Assembly (NCBI GenBank): GCA_030278955.1
Contig: JAOANR010000012.1
Coordinates: 26,343,977-26,407,976 of the forward strand
DNA: 64,000 bases
Source of the DNA: Hygrophila difformis
Lineage: Eukaryota; Streptophyta; Magnoliopsida; Lamiales; Acanthaceae
Direction of reading: 5' to 3'
Shown here: piece after piece, positions 21,913-34,686 of the stretch
Layout of the letters: each line of letters begins with the position of its first letter
Position numbering within the stretch: the stretch's first letter is position 1
Notes under the pieces: generated by a model
What the model was told of the DNA's origin: nothing
The model's input: only the letters and a program-made list of their open reading frames with translations
The model's database searches: none
Translations under genes and position numbers: made by a program

Positions 21913-24540
21913 TGTAACACCCCGATTTAATTAACTCATAATTAATTAATTTAATTATGGTTAATTAACAAAAGACTTAGTATGTGACTTATTTTGTAGG
22001 GAATGAAGATTTAAGTGGGGGGATAAGTGAGTTCAACTCACTAGATAATAAGAGTCAAGTGCTCAAATGGGTGCAATGTGGTCAAGACAAGTAGTGTAAA
22101 CCTTTTAACCCACTTTCCGACCCGACCCGGATCCATTTTTAACTTAAAATCTGAAATTGGGGGGCTTGAGACTCATTCCTAACCCCAAACTTGCCCAAAT
22201 CCCGTCACTCTCTCTAGGAGGAATTAGGGTTCTTCCAATTCTTGCACAAATTGAGTTTTGAGTGCAAAATCAAGTGGGGATTTCATACTACAACTCAAGG
22301 TAAGTGTTTTCCACCATCTATATCTTGTTTTTATGAAGTTGGAGCTAGTTTTTGATGGGTGTTTTGGTGGTGACGGGAATGAAGTATAAGATGGGTCTTT
22401 TGTAGATTGACTTGATTTTGGAGCTTGGATTCTTGTTTGGAAGCTGAATTAGTGTTGAAGGAAGCTAAGGTTAGTACTTGAGACCATTTTGGTGTTGTTA
22501 ATTTCAAGTTCTTGGTACTCTTTGGAGGCATGTTGGAAGATCTCCATGTTTGGAGATGATCTTTGATTTTGGCTTGATTTCTTGTTATGTAGCTTGGTAT
22601 TGGTGTTTGGAGGAGTTGGGGAGCTGTATTGGAAGAGTTTGGACCACCTCAATACCAGGCAAGGGTAGAGATAGGTTCGATTGGGGGCCAAAATCGTCGG
22701 AATGGCCGGAAAACGCCATATGACAGCACACTGCAGATCCGGCGCGCCGTTGGCGCGCCGCGCGTGGAGTGCGCGCGACGTCTCTGTCGAGACGCCGCCG
22801 CCGCGCGGTGTCCGCGCGCTGCGCGCGGGCAGCGCGCGGCACCCCTGATGCCCCTGTTTATTATTTTTTTTTTTTTGTGTGTTTCTCCATTTTGTCTAAT
22901 CCTTGCTCCTTGGTCATTCTCATATCTCTAACATGATCCTAGCAAGATTGAACTATCATTATGCTCACAATCTTTGAACCTAGTTGCGATTAGCAGTGAT
23001 CTACTATGCATTAGTTGAGATCGAGTTTTGTTTCGCTTCTATGCTGATGTGAGAGTTGGTGCCGATACGTGGGACTTGGCACACCCGTGATTACACTTAA
23101 CTCGTGATGAGTTGTTTATTTTGTCATGACGCGTAATTTACGTATTGACATGTGTGGAATTAAATCTGATTATGTGTTGGTGCCGATATGTGGGGCTTGA
23201 CACACCCCGGAATATTTTAAAACTACTATTTTAAAGAGCCCGGATTATTCTTTTTAAAAACTATTATTTTCAAGTATTATTATTTTTTAAAAGTTATCAT
23301 TTATAAACTAGTAGTATAATTCAAAGAGCCCAGACTATTTTAAAGCTATCTATTTTAAAGAAAATACTTCACTCGAGATGAGTGATTGAATTGAATCTGA
23401 ATATCTGTGATGATATGTGAATATCTGTGATGATATGCGAATATCTGTGATGATATGTGAATATCTGTGATGATATGTGAATATCTGTGATGATATGTGA
23501 ATATCTGTGATGATATGTTGAGACTGAAAAATAATGCTACGCGGGTAGGATACCCTATGCTTACGAATCGGTCTCCGATTGGGCATAATGGTATCTTTCC
23601 CGGGGCATTGAGACTGAAAAGGATTTATATCCTAGTCTGTATTTGGCTAGAAAGGGCTCATGACCCTTAGCCTGACCCGCTTGCCGTAAGCCACGATTTC
23701 AGCTGTTAGTGTCCGCGGTGGGGGCACTGTGGGTATGTCTCTCGACCATTAAGGGGTGTGGACCCTTATATGGGAGGGAATACCGACCATGGTACCTAGG
23801 TGCGCGCTAGACATGCTTATGTGCTGCATTTAGGGTAGATAGACATCCTAGGTCATAACATTTCATCTCATCATCCATCATTCATCTTATTTGCAGTGGT
23901 TGAAGCACCGGTATGGGACGGTGTGATGTTTACTTATTTGCACTGTTCAATTTTTATGTTATGCCTAACAAATGTTTAATAACGGAATATATCTCCACAT
24001 ATATGTATAAATATACTTCTAGGGAATCAAGTTAATTCTTGTTTCCCCTTATGCCGATTCTTCTATTCTTGCTCAGTACCTTGTACTGACCCTTGCTATG
24101 TTTTCATGTATAGATATTCCCGGGGAGGACGCAGAGCCTGAGCACGATGTGGGGTTTGGGGATGAGTGATCTACCTAGAGATGCATTAGCATGTTGTGGA
24201 CTTATGTGTTGTCTTGAATAATATGCTATGACTCTATTATCTTGTCTCGTACTGCTTGTGGTACCAATAGGTACACTATGTTATGTCTTGAGTTTTACTT
24301 GACATCTCTGACAGGTTGAGATGAGACAGTTATGTCGACTGTTATGTCGCATGAATAAGGCTTGTAAGCCGGACGTCTGTTATGATGTGAGGTTTCCTTT
24401 CTGGATTTGTATTATGATTCATTGGCTTCCTGTTACTTGGCTACGTGTTATTGATCTTAAATTGATTGGCCAACAGTTTAAGAGAGGTAACACGGCAGTG
24501 ACGTCACAGAAATTTGGTTTTAAATTTTTGGGGCGTTACA
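21913..24540 (+). repeat. LTR4 of array A
   Basis: This 2628-bp terminal LTR has T at 22256, as LTR2 does, six 20-bp tandem units (from about 23402) and a private CGCGGTGGGG variant near 23716. It ends at GCGTTACA and is followed by the TTTTT duplication. Confidence 0.92.
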
Positions 24541-24545
24541 TTTTT
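24541..24545. repeat. Right target-site duplication TTTTT (array A)
   Basis: Five T residues follow LTR4 directly and precede an A, matching 2297-2301. The pair brackets the whole three-unit array rather than one unit. Confidence 0.75.
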
Positions 24546-26640
24546 ATTCTCCATCTCATCTCATTAATTAATTGAACCTTTATATTAATATTTTGATGTT
24601 GAAATCCAATTATCTCAACCCATGATTAATTCAATATAAAGATTTTTGTTCAATTCCATTAAAAGACTTTTCTACAAACATAAAATAAAAATTAATCTCT
24701 TATGTTTTAAGTATATAATCCGGACTGTAATTAATTAATTATGGAATGAAAGATTGTTTAAGACATAAAGAGTGATTATGGGATAATTTCCATACCCTTG
24801 CATGAGAAACCAATGTCTCTCATACAAGATTATTTTACTTTATTTATTAAAATCCAAAAATATTTTCTTATTCTATTTTTGGTCTTTCTCGTGTTGTATG
24901 AAACGACTAGTAAGAAATATATCAGACTAATGTTGGCGGGTATTCCCACATGGATAAACTAGCTCGTAATCTGATTATTAATTACTAGTTGTTATTTTGC
25001 ATGGTCCGGATAGTGGTCGGTGGAAGCCTTGGCGGTTCGTCCATCCGGGATTATAATAGCTGCTCAGCTGACTCCTACCCGGATACAGTTTTCTTTTCTT
25101 TATTTTAATTTCAAACCTGAATCTAGAATTGTAGTAATGTTCGATGACATATGCCAATGTTGTCTAATAATTATTGCAGTAATAGAACATGTGGGTTTTT
25201 ATCCAGTTCACAGATAGTGGAGTCTAAGATGACGGCGGCAACTGTCATTTAAGGCATTCCACTGTCTAAAAATCATCACACCTGGAATAGTCAGGACCTG
25301 GATAGCAGATGTTTGCAGTCCGGATTATCCTGATTATTTTTGTCAGCTTTTTAACCAAATAAAATGTTCTTTTGAACTCCTCTCATCTCATGCTATTTCA
25401 TCTTTGTGTGTCACATTCTGTCTAAACCCACATTATATTTTGGGTTAGCTTAATTTTACACTTCTTTATAAAATTATGCATGATAATATTATGTAAATAT
25501 TTTGATCTAATTATTTTGGGATCCTTCCCTTGGACATAGAAGTATTGATTTTTAATCAGATGTCTCATAATAAATTTCCAACAAAAATTTCTTTATAAAA
25601 TCCGGATCTAAGTGCGGGATAAATTCAACAGTTATGACTAATTCGCATTCGACTGGGGGTTAATTTTGGGAAATTAGAAGCAGAGTCAGCGATTAGGTCT
25701 CATCTAGACTGAAAGGGTCTGTGTTCTTATTGAGAGTCTAGTACTTGTTTAGGGAATGGTTTTCAAAATCTATTATTTTCCAAAATTGTTGTGTGTTGGA
25801 AATCTAGTATTGGATATTACACCGAGATGGGATCCACTTGGATTCAAATACAGTGTGATGGATAATTCTAGAGGAACAACACTCAGGCCTTGGTTATTTT
25901 CTAAGATAGGGTTGAGTTCCTTTCAACTGCTATCCTCTTCTGCCAAAGCCTATTTTTGAGTCCTGAGTGAGTGCATCCGGAACGAACTAATTTATTAGTT
26001 CGTTTCATTAGTTTGTATCTCATAACCACCCGGAAGGAAGTGAACACTGCGAGCGGTTCACCGAGATCCGGGAATTCTTGATCCACATCCGGTCATCCTG
26101 ACTGGGGCTCTTCTTATACTACCAGGGTAACTCTTTTGAAACCTTCGAGTGATAGGATTTTAAATGCTTTCTTTACCGCTTTCTTTTAAATGCTTTCTTT
26201 TGAGGTCACTCGGATATATTGAAAGTAGCAGAACTGCTTCTAGGTTTGAGAGTTATGGGATAGTTCAGGCTTGATTAGAAACTTTGGGAGTGACATGGGG
26301 GAATGATAGCAGTACTTGACACTTCAACTAATGATTTGTCAGGTGTTGCTTGTCCGCCACAGATAAATGACATACCTCTGCGCAGGGGCAGTTGTATATC
26401 TGTGGTATCTTAGATTTTGTTGTCTTAAGGCATGTAAATCCTTACTGTAAGTACCTGTCTGTTAAAGGGAACATGGTATAGGAAGCATGAGAGTTAGCTA
26501 TCTGATAGGATTATCCCAAACTAAAATCTGTGTAACAAAATGGAAGTTTAATTGTGTTTCATCTAAATCTTGTCCAATTTTTATTCTTTTCTTCATGTCC
26601 CTTCTGTTACAATTTAAATCTGCTTTCTAAAATTAATGGT
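24546..26640. other. AT-rich intergenic sequence, nothing identified
   Basis: I see no supportable gene. Short open frames lack recognisable domains. A possible structured element is a 9-bp inverted repeat CCACAGATA (26357-26365) with TATCTGTGG (26397-26405). Confidence 0.4.
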
Positions 26641-26644
26641 AGAT

Positions 26645-26795
26645 AGCTTAGTATAATTTTTACCACTTTCGTAGAATAAATTTTATCATTTTCTTAGAAT
26701 AATTTTATTTGCTTTCTTAGAATAAATTTAATTGCTTTCTAGAATAACTTTTATCTGCTTTGTAGAATAACTTTAATTGCTTTAATAGCTTAGTT
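26645..26795. repeat. Imperfect ~30-bp tandem repeat
   Basis: Five or so decayed units follow the pattern TAGAATAA-TTTAAT-TGCTTTC. A GCTTAGT motif occurs at both ends of the run. This is minisatellite-like. Confidence 0.6.
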
Positions 26796-27429
26796 TAAAT
26801 TCCGTCAAGTAGTTGATAGTTAAAAACACAAACTTGAATCGAGTAATACGAATGGAAAATCTTACAAAACGACGTGGGCCTGCTTCTATCGCACATCCTC
26901 CAGTGAACGATCCGGTACTTACTATAAATACTGCAATTTTGACTCCGTGCGCTTTCGGGGGCACAATTTCTTAACACGAGTAAATAAAAACGTGACAACC
27001 TATAAATATATCACTAATCCCAACTCCGTCCTCATAAATTGATTTTCATTAAATAATAAATCAAACTCGGGATTAATTCTATTATTTCTATTTTTTAGAA
27101 AATACTCGTGTGGGAAATTTGTCAAAAGTTTCACATACCTGATTGTACATCTCCAGATCAATACCAGTTTACCAATTACCATCACCTACAGATGTATCCA
27201 TTTTGCAATTTTTTTGGGATATATAAATTTCATTGTAGACAACATTTCTTGTATCTCAAGTTAATCCATCTTAATTACATATTAATGCTTCGATTCCCCT
27301 CTAAAAACTTGTTCTGGAAGATAGAGTCCAATATTTTTTAAAAATTGACATTAACTTCATAGTCATAGAAAAAAACTGCGAGTGAGAATTTTTTCATCTG
27401 AAATCCAATGGGAAATTTGATTAAATCAG
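26796..27429. other. AT-rich sequence, possible flank of the helicase relic
   Basis: There is no clear gene. On the minus strand the part next to 27430 may contain more decayed helicase codons, but I cannot align it with confidence. Confidence 0.3.
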
Positions 27430-27740
27430 ATGAGCTCATAATCATTATACCAATCAAGAATTTTCATCCCAAATAATGAGCATTGTTTTTGTTAGAAGAG
27501 AGGTTGAATCATTTTCTGGAGCAATTTTTTGTAAGTAGAATTCTCATCACAATATAATGTAATACCAAATCTAGAATGTGCAGTCCTACCTCTTGGAAGA
27601 AGTAGTGATGCTATTCCACTGGATGCTACAAGCAATATAATATCACGCCTCCACGAAGGGCTGAACATAATGGTTTCCAGATAAATGTATTGCCAATTCC
27701 ACCACGTAAAGAAAAAAGAATCCACCCTCACCACTATCAA
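27430..27740 (-). pseudogene. Decayed PIF1-like / Helitron helicase fragment
   Basis: Reading the minus strand, one frame near 27706-27660 gives GGIGNTFIWKPLCSALRG, which matches the Walker A region of PIF1-family helicases with the catalytic lysine changed to asparagine. After a frameshift, another frame (about 27660-27500) gives VASSGIASLLLP and GRTAHSRFGI, the next hallmark of the plant Helitron helicase group. LIIWDE-like residues (about 27490-27450) resemble the Walker B motif. Stops and frameshifts break the reading, so it is non-functional. It is probably a relic of an autonomous Helitron Rep/helicase. A host PIF1 gene fragment is the alternative. Confidence 0.7.
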
Positions 27741-28261
27741 CTGTAGACATTATCTTATAATAAATATTATTTGCTCATCAATCAACAAAGGTAATAGCTT
27801 AGTATGATCGATCTGTCATCATTTTTTTTCCTTACTATAATATGACTCTTCTAGTATTAGTAGATTCTCTATTTCAAACGTTAAAACTTCATCCGGTACT
27901 GGCATTCGAGAGAAAAGTTTCAAACTTATAGAATTTGCAGCAATTAGCTTTTCAATTTTTAACAAAGTTAGATTTTTTAATTGTTCTTAATTCAATTGTA
28001 AATCTGTTAAAACATAAACTAAAGAATTCTTCCTTAAAAAATAGATTAAATAAATTTAATTTTCCTTCTTTATTTAATAATGGATATATTCGCACTGCAA
28101 TAACTCTTTTCACCCCATTATTTTATTTATTATATTTTTACGAAAATAGTTAATTTATTGTAAACCAATTATTCACATAATATGAATTTTCACAATTTCC
28201 TTGATAATTATAAATATTTTGTATAATTTTTAACACAATAAAATATAAATAAGTTTCATAT
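27741..28261. other. AT-rich intergenic sequence
   Basis: I see nothing supportable here. A 72-codon open frame (27935-28153) is lysine/asparagine-rich and has no motif. Confidence 0.35.
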
Positions 28262-28552
28262 TACTACCTCTGTATTAAAATGTTATTGACAGTTGTAAAT
28301 GTGCTACTATTCACATACAAACTTTCACTTAAAGTTTTATCATAGTTATACAAGTTAAAATATAGCCAAATGAGATCTTGTTAGATTTGTCTCGTCGTGT
28401 AGTTTTACTTATACAACTTATAGATTTCTCTCGTTGTTAGAATTTTTACTTTTAGAACAATTATACTGAACTTCAGTTATTATTGATTTAAAATGTATAC
28501 TGAACTGTGTGAAAAGTGTGTCCTTAAAAATTATTTGAATATAGAAGATGTA
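28262..28552. mobile_element. MITE, Stowaway-like (TA duplication)
   Basis: The element is bounded by TA dinucleotides. Its left end CTACCTCTGTATTAAAATG and right end (...TTTGAATATAGAAGATG) are decayed versions of the CTCCCTCCGT-type terminal inverted repeat. Internal GAGATCTTGTTAGAT-TGTCTCGTCG sequence is shared with the inner MITE at 49480-49730, which supports a family relationship. Confidence 0.65.
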
Positions 28553-29745
28553 TTTTTATACAATTAGAATGATATAAATACATATTATTTATATATAATC
28601 TATATAATAAATCCTGAATACTTTTTGGCCTGTGCAGACTGTATTGTCCTTATTAAATATAACTGATTCTTTTTAATCTTTAGGGCTTTAGCAGTAATTA
28701 TACCACCATTTTATAATCAATGGCTACAATTAATCCACGCCATCGATGATTAATCGCTGACTAATTCCAACTCACATTCCACATCATCAATATCTATATT
28801 TAGAAAATAAATCTAACTATTAATATAATAAAATCTTGAGAAAATCTCCACATATATTTTAAAAAGATATAAAAAATTTATTACACTTAAAATATATAAA
28901 TTGATTAAAACTTTATAATATAAATTATTTGTTTGTATATGTATTTTAATAGATAATATTCTAATATTATTAAATAAATTTAATTTAGGTTAAATTTATG
29001 TCTACAAGTATAATCCTATATCAACATAAGGAATATAATAACCGTATTTTAAATAAAAAAATACTTCATTAAAAATATATATTGAATAATAACCGTATTG
29101 AATATATATTAAAAATACTTTATTTATGGTGTAATTAGTTCATTGATTCTAAAAAATTGATTAATATAAATTGATTCATCACCTAAAAAAATTCATATCA
29201 TTCTAAATAAATTATACATATTCTTTTTAAGAAAAAATGAAGAAAATAAAAAATAACACATCATAGTTTAATTATTAAACATAATATCCTTCATTGTTAA
29301 CTATTTCAATATAAAACAAAAATGTATATGAAAGTTGGAGTAAATTGTTATATAAATTTTTATAAACAATTTGTACTCTAATAGGATATAAGAAGTATTT
29401 TAGTGTAAATTATACGTAAAGATTTGTGGTAGGTAGTCATATATAGTTTTGAAGTAATTCGAATTTTAAATTGTTAAAGGTTATCTTTTTCCAATTGTTC
29501 TTAGTATTTTAGATATGAAAGCGAAACTATATATTTAGTTTTTCAATGAGGGAAAAAATATTTTATATTATATCCACCTATTTGGGATTTGAATTTCTTT
29601 CCATGCTCCTATTATCTCATTTATTTCCCTCAATTTTTTGTTTCATACATTTCCACCACTATTTAAGCAAAAGACTTTGAACCTTATGTAATAACTCAAA
29701 AAAAGTTATCTTCTAATTTTATAATCTTCATATAAGTCCAATATC

Positions 29746-29985
29746 CGTGCGCAGCGGGCGAAAAATATAATTTCAAGGGTTATACAGTAATTATGCCTTA
29801 GGTTTTCATGTAAGCGCTGATTAATCATACAAAACGTACAATCATCCAAAATAATTACGCGTCTGCATGCCACCTGATTAATCTTTTAAATATTCTATAT
29901 TTAGATAATAAATTTATTTGTTAGTACAAGAAAATCTTGAGAAAATCTTTCCATATATACTTTTAATAAAAATATAAATTGAAAA
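29746..29985 (+). repeat. Internal Helitron-like end and duplicated 5' region
   Basis: GTGCGCAGCGGGCGAAAAATA (29748-29768) is nearly the same as the Helitron 3' end at 48081-48108 but lacks CTAG. The following about 200 bp, with CAGTAATTAT and AAAATCTTGAGAAAATCT motifs, resembles 28690-28855. This suggests a tandem or nested Helitron copy. Confidence 0.45.
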
Positions 29986-31929
29986 TAAATTATAATATAT
30001 TTGATATTTATGACATATTTAATTAAAGCAGTATATTATAAATTATTTAATTGAATAAGTAATATTTTCATATATATATTACTTTATTTATATTAAAATT
30101 CAAGACTAAAATATTAATCTAAATCAATATAATAAAATAAAAAATGTATAGTTTAGGCTTACACACATTTGACGACACATAGGTGTCAATATTTACCAAA
30201 AAATATAATAAAAATAATAATAATCATCATCTTTTTGGTAATTTATCTAATAAGAAAGTATAATTCGTTATAAAAATTTAATCAAAATATAATCCTTATT
30301 TTTTGTATAAGGTTTAATTTTTAAATATATTTCTTATCATAAAAATAATTTTAATAAAAGAAAGTCATATAAAGGAAAAATAATTATTGAAAAAATAAAT
30401 TTTTTTCTTCTTATGAACATAATCCAGAATTTTGTATTTTTTTAGTTTCTCAAAAAGATCAAAAAATTTATTAGTCAATTTACGATATCATTTGCTGATA
30501 TATTGCCAAGAAAAAATAAAAACCTGAAGTGTTAATTATATGACTATAGAACAGAGCCATTCTGTGCATCGAAGCGTGCATAGCATTAAAAACATACATA
30601 ATACTTTTAATGATGTACCAAAAATGTATTCATATTCACTTATATATTATTACTAAGGAAAATAGGAAGACAATCATTCCATAATAGTTGAAAAACTGCT
30701 AAATTTGCTGAAAATTTAAGTATAAAAAGTGGATACTTCTTTATTGTATTAACTTATTGTTCTCCACTAATTTCATATTCAATTATTAATCACACATTTT
30801 TGGATTCATTTTCCACAGTTAAATCATTCTGCATATTAAGATAAATGATAAATATAATGAAGTATGATAGTTTGAATTCATTTAATAACAACAAATATGA
30901 TTGGATAATGATTGTGAAAGTGATTCATATATGAATAGTTACAATACATAAGTAAATAAATAAATCAAATGCCATTACATATTGTTATTGAATGTCAAGA
31001 TGACTATATACTAATTTTATACATAATCACCTCCACATAAGTAGTTTTTATACTACAATATTGATATAATGATACTATGTAATCAATTCTCTCCTATCAT
31101 TCTATTCCTATTTGAATTATCTCCTTTTATGATACAAATGATCAAGAATTTTATATTTGCATATGATTTTAAGGATTCTTGAATGGGGTTTAAGCGCTTT
31201 GGTTTTCGTTCAATTTTGTTTTGATTTGTAAGGGAATTCTAGATGCAAATGGCAATGAATTTGATATATTTCTACATTTAGGTTGCTTAACGTGTGAATT
31301 TTGTATAGGAAATTAGAGAGTATATAACGTGTTCGTAAAAATCCCTCAATTCCATTTTTGTTTTATTTTTTTTAGTTTTGTTCTTTCTTTTTTTTAAAAA
31401 AAATTATCTGGAGCCTTTTGAGGAAAGAATTAAATTTTGTATATATATATAACAAAAACTTGAAAAATCATGTTCAGCTATTCATTCAAATGCAACATAC
31501 AATCTATATCTGTATGTAATGAGTGTAAAAGAGTAATTTATAGTAACATATTAACTCATAAACCTTTGTAATAGCTAATGCTTTCCGATAGTCTTACTGA
31601 AGTTTACACTCCAATCATCATTTAATATTTGAAGACTATTCATTTTTAGTCCTTTAGGCAATGGTTTCTAATTCTATTTGTTGGGAACAATTACCTCTTA
31701 CTGCTTAAGGATTTACTCTTACACATTATCTTTCGATCTTCTTCCACGTTGATTAGCATATAATTTATAAGAGGATATTGTGAATTATAATCCACGTTTT
31801 AATATGCATCATCATTCATGTCTCATGACATCATATTATGTTGTGTATCCCGATTCCTCAATGAAACAAGTATGCACGTCTGTCTTTAAATCTTACATTT
31901 GGTTTTGAGATTATGGCTGAGATCTGATA
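29986..31929. other. AT-rich sequence, no gene seen
   Basis: It is extremely AT-rich with only short open frames. It probably belongs to the interior of the candidate Helitron. Confidence 0.35.
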
Positions 31930-31934
31930 TCAGT
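31930..31934. repeat. Left target-site duplication TCAGT (element B)
   Basis: It matches 41828-41832 exactly. Confidence 0.92.
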
Positions 31935-33348
31935 TGTAATAACCCGATTTAATTAATTGGAATGTTTAAATAATTTGGTATTTGATTATTTTGCATTTCA
32001 GTCCGGATGGGGTCATTTGTAATTACTCTTTTATTGGAAGTATAATGGGGTGTCTTTTGTAATTTGGAGAAAGAAAAAAAAAAAAAAAAGAAAGAAACGG
32101 GAGGCAGAGAAGAGAACGGCCGAGAGAGAGAGGAGGGTTTGGAGTAATCTTCGGCTCGTTCAAACTATCGCGTTTCTTGGCCGATTGATTAATCGGTTGT
32201 TGGTAAGTGATTCTCCTCGTCGTCTTCTTCGCAATGATTTTTATTTTGTTCGTTTTGGTGGTGATTTGGAGATATTTTGAATTGGTAGGATTTGGGGATT
32301 TGTGAGTTGATCGATCGATCGAATTGGACATTCAGAGGTGTTTAATCGTTGGAAAGATATCAGGCAAGGGATTTATATGCTTAAATTACGTGTTTGGGGG
32401 TATTGGAGTCGGCAAGGGTTTATGTGTATTATTATATATATACACGATTGTGTTTGTATATCCTAATGTATGAAGGTTTCTGCTCTCACAGGTGGGAATG
32501 CATTTGGAAACTTAGATCATCCCAGTGAGTAGTATAATCAGTCGGATGATCCCAATTGAAGTGATTTGAGTAGTGTAGTTGTCGACATGTATCTAATTTG
32601 ACTATCTCGTTTCCATGGTAAAGGTGTCTGGAATAGAAATACATATATAGAGTATATCAGTTTGCAGAATTCACTTTCAATTGATTGTTTAGTCAACCTT
32701 AGCTTTTAAAATCTTGTGTAGTGATGGTGCAAGTCACGAGAGGGTTGTGGTCAGGGATTCATTTTGACAAAGATTAGTATTACAATTATATTCATATATA
32801 TATATATATATAGTCTACTTATATTTGCTAAAGTATATACCTGTCTTTGTTAACGAATATCTATTAATATTCCATAGTTTGAATTCTACACAAGTAATTA
32901 TACTAGTCTATTTTATTTAATTAAAAGAGCTTTTGGAGTTACTTGTTAAGGGATTAAAGAGTTAATTAGATGATCCGATGTGGTGTTATGTTGTATGTAA
33001 TTGATTAGGCAATTGAAAGTTGGGAATTGCTTAATGAATACAGTAGGAAATTGATTTGCAGATCATGGAATACAGTAGGTAATTTTGCGGTTGTGCTTGA
33101 CTTCCACTTAAATCTTGATTAAGCTAATTATATGTTTATGACCTGCTAGATTAGTATTAGTAAATCACATTTTCATCTTTAGTGAAAGCCTGTCTGCGTG
33201 TGTGCCGTGTATGGTATATGTGTTGGGAATTCACTGAAGCATTTGAATTATTTATTTATTCCAAATTTATATTGGGAAGATTGCTAATTTATATATGATG
33301 CTTATGATTTATCGGGCAGCCTTCACGGGTGTTGTTGAGTCCCGATGA

Positions 33349-33396
33349 CCCTTCGGGGTGTGATTATTGGTTGTGATGCCTGTTCGCCCTTCGGGG
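33349..33396 (+). repeat. Tandem UUCG-tetraloop hairpins in the B LTR
   Basis: CCC-TTCG-GGG occurs twice within 48 bp, followed by a repeated GTGATGCCTG motif and a CCC-TGC-GGG stem near 33427. In RNA, C(UUCG)G loops are exceptionally stable. The 3' LTR has the same set near 40857-40945. Confidence 0.6.
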
Positions 33397-33671
33397 TGTA
33401 TGATTTAGGCTGTGATGCCTGTGGTCCCTGCGGGGATGGTGTATGTTACCCTGTAACGGGTTGGAGTTGATGATATCCTCACCCGTGGGTTCATACCGCC
33501 CGGGTTTTTAGGCGCCGGCTAGGCATATTAATTGCATTTGCATATAGGTTAGATAGGTGTATGTTAGGCCATGCATCACGTGCATAAATTGTATGATTGT
33601 GGTTGAAGCACCGGTATGGGACGGTGTGATGTTTATTTGCTTTTATTTTTATTCTGCTCTATTATTCATGC

Positions 33672-33673
<2 letters not shown>

Positions 33674-33743
<70 letters not shown>
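33674..33743 (+). repeat. TTA/ATT microsatellite in the 5' LTR of B
   Basis: There are about 23 trinucleotide units here against about 16 in the 3' LTR (41182-41230). Since both LTRs came from one reverse-transcription product, the difference arose after insertion. Confidence 0.9.
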
Positions 33744-33745
<2 letters not shown>

Positions 33746-34342
33746 TTTTTTATTATTTACTCTTGTTGCGCTGTTATCCTTTACTCCCCAACACGTAGCC
33801 TTGCTCAGTACGTTGTACTGACTCCCTTTGCTTTTGTCTGTTTTATAGATCCTGCTGGAGGCGCTGGAGCATGATTTGGGTATGGGGTTGAGAGATCACA
33901 TAGATAGGACATGTCTATTCATTTTATCTTATGTGTTTATGTGATACTCTTTTGTTTTTGTATTATGGTTTGGCATTGGATTATTGACTAGTTGAGTCCT
34001 GTGAGCCTAGTATTTACATATTGACGGCCTGTGGCCTTATGTGATTTACTGGTTTGGGCTGGTAGCCCTGTTTGAGATATTGGTATATTGTCCTGTTACT
34101 TGAGGCTTGTAGCCGGGATGTTTTATTGGCATTGTTATATGATTATTCGAGGGACCTTTTTCATGTGCCTATGTGTTTGTTTTATTCTAGCCTTTGCTTT
34201 TAAATGGATTAATCAGATGATCATTTTAGGTTCGCTCAGCCTTGTACTAGCTGTTTTAAATTAGCTGGCCACTAGTTTAGGATAGTTAGTACGGCGGTAA
34301 TGCTTGCGAAAATCATGTTTGAATTTTCGGGGCGTTACAGAG

Positions 34343-34354
34343 TGGTATCAGAGC
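34343..34354 (+). promoter_or_regulatory. Primer-binding site of element B
   Basis: TGGTATCAGAGC lies three bases after the 5' LTR and is complementary to initiator methionine tRNA. Confidence 0.9.
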
Positions 34355-34686
34355 CTGTGTGCTCTTTTATTGCATTAAAATTGGTGTAAACATAGGCGGT
34401 GAGATGTGTGTGGGATACATATAGTCTAGATTTGCATTCCTATTCTTATTTTTGTTAAGTTTTGCGCATACCAGTGTGAGACACAGTTGGGGAAACTGTG
34501 GAAAAACAATGGTACTCCAGTCAGGATCCTTGAGACTTCACAGTCATTGGGGACTGCGAATTCATTGTTATTTATATATTTAATTTTTTTTATTCTTTAT
34601 TATGCCATCAGATATATGGGATATATGGTATGTTGGTGATTTCTGCTGACATGTTTGTTCATGTTGTGTCTGTTTTGCATATCAGA

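Larger units (their letters stand above)
2302..24540 (+). mobile_element. Family A: trimeric Ty3/gypsy array sharing four LTRs
   Basis: The order is LTR1, internal 1 (4910-8833), LTR2, internal 2 (11460-15382), LTR3, internal 3 (17990-21912), LTR4. LTRs begin TGTAACACCCCG and end GGGGCGTTACA. The outer ends are flanked by a single TTTTT duplication, and no duplication exists at the inner junctions, where each LTR runs directly from a polypurine tract or into a primer-binding site. Gag, protease, RNase H and a chromodomain integrase place it with Tekay/Del-like chromoviruses. Reverse transcriptase is missing in every copy, so the element cannot be autonomous. The units are nearly identical, which implies recent origin. 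Unequal recombination between LTRs is the simplest explanation. Confidence 0.9.
31935..34339 (+). repeat. 5' LTR of element B
   Basis: It starts TGTAATAACCCG and ends GGGGCGTTACA. It contains a (TA)n run (about 32794-32813), a donor-like TTG|GTAAGTG near 32201, two CCC-TTCG-GGG hairpins (33349-33358 and 33387-33396), a long TTA repeat (about 33674-33743) and the conserved palindrome at 33805-33821. Confidence 0.93.

Noticed and set aside
33557..33874. 105-residue frame with poly-leucine or poly-isoleucine
   Set aside because: It is a translation of the TTA microsatellite in the B LTR.
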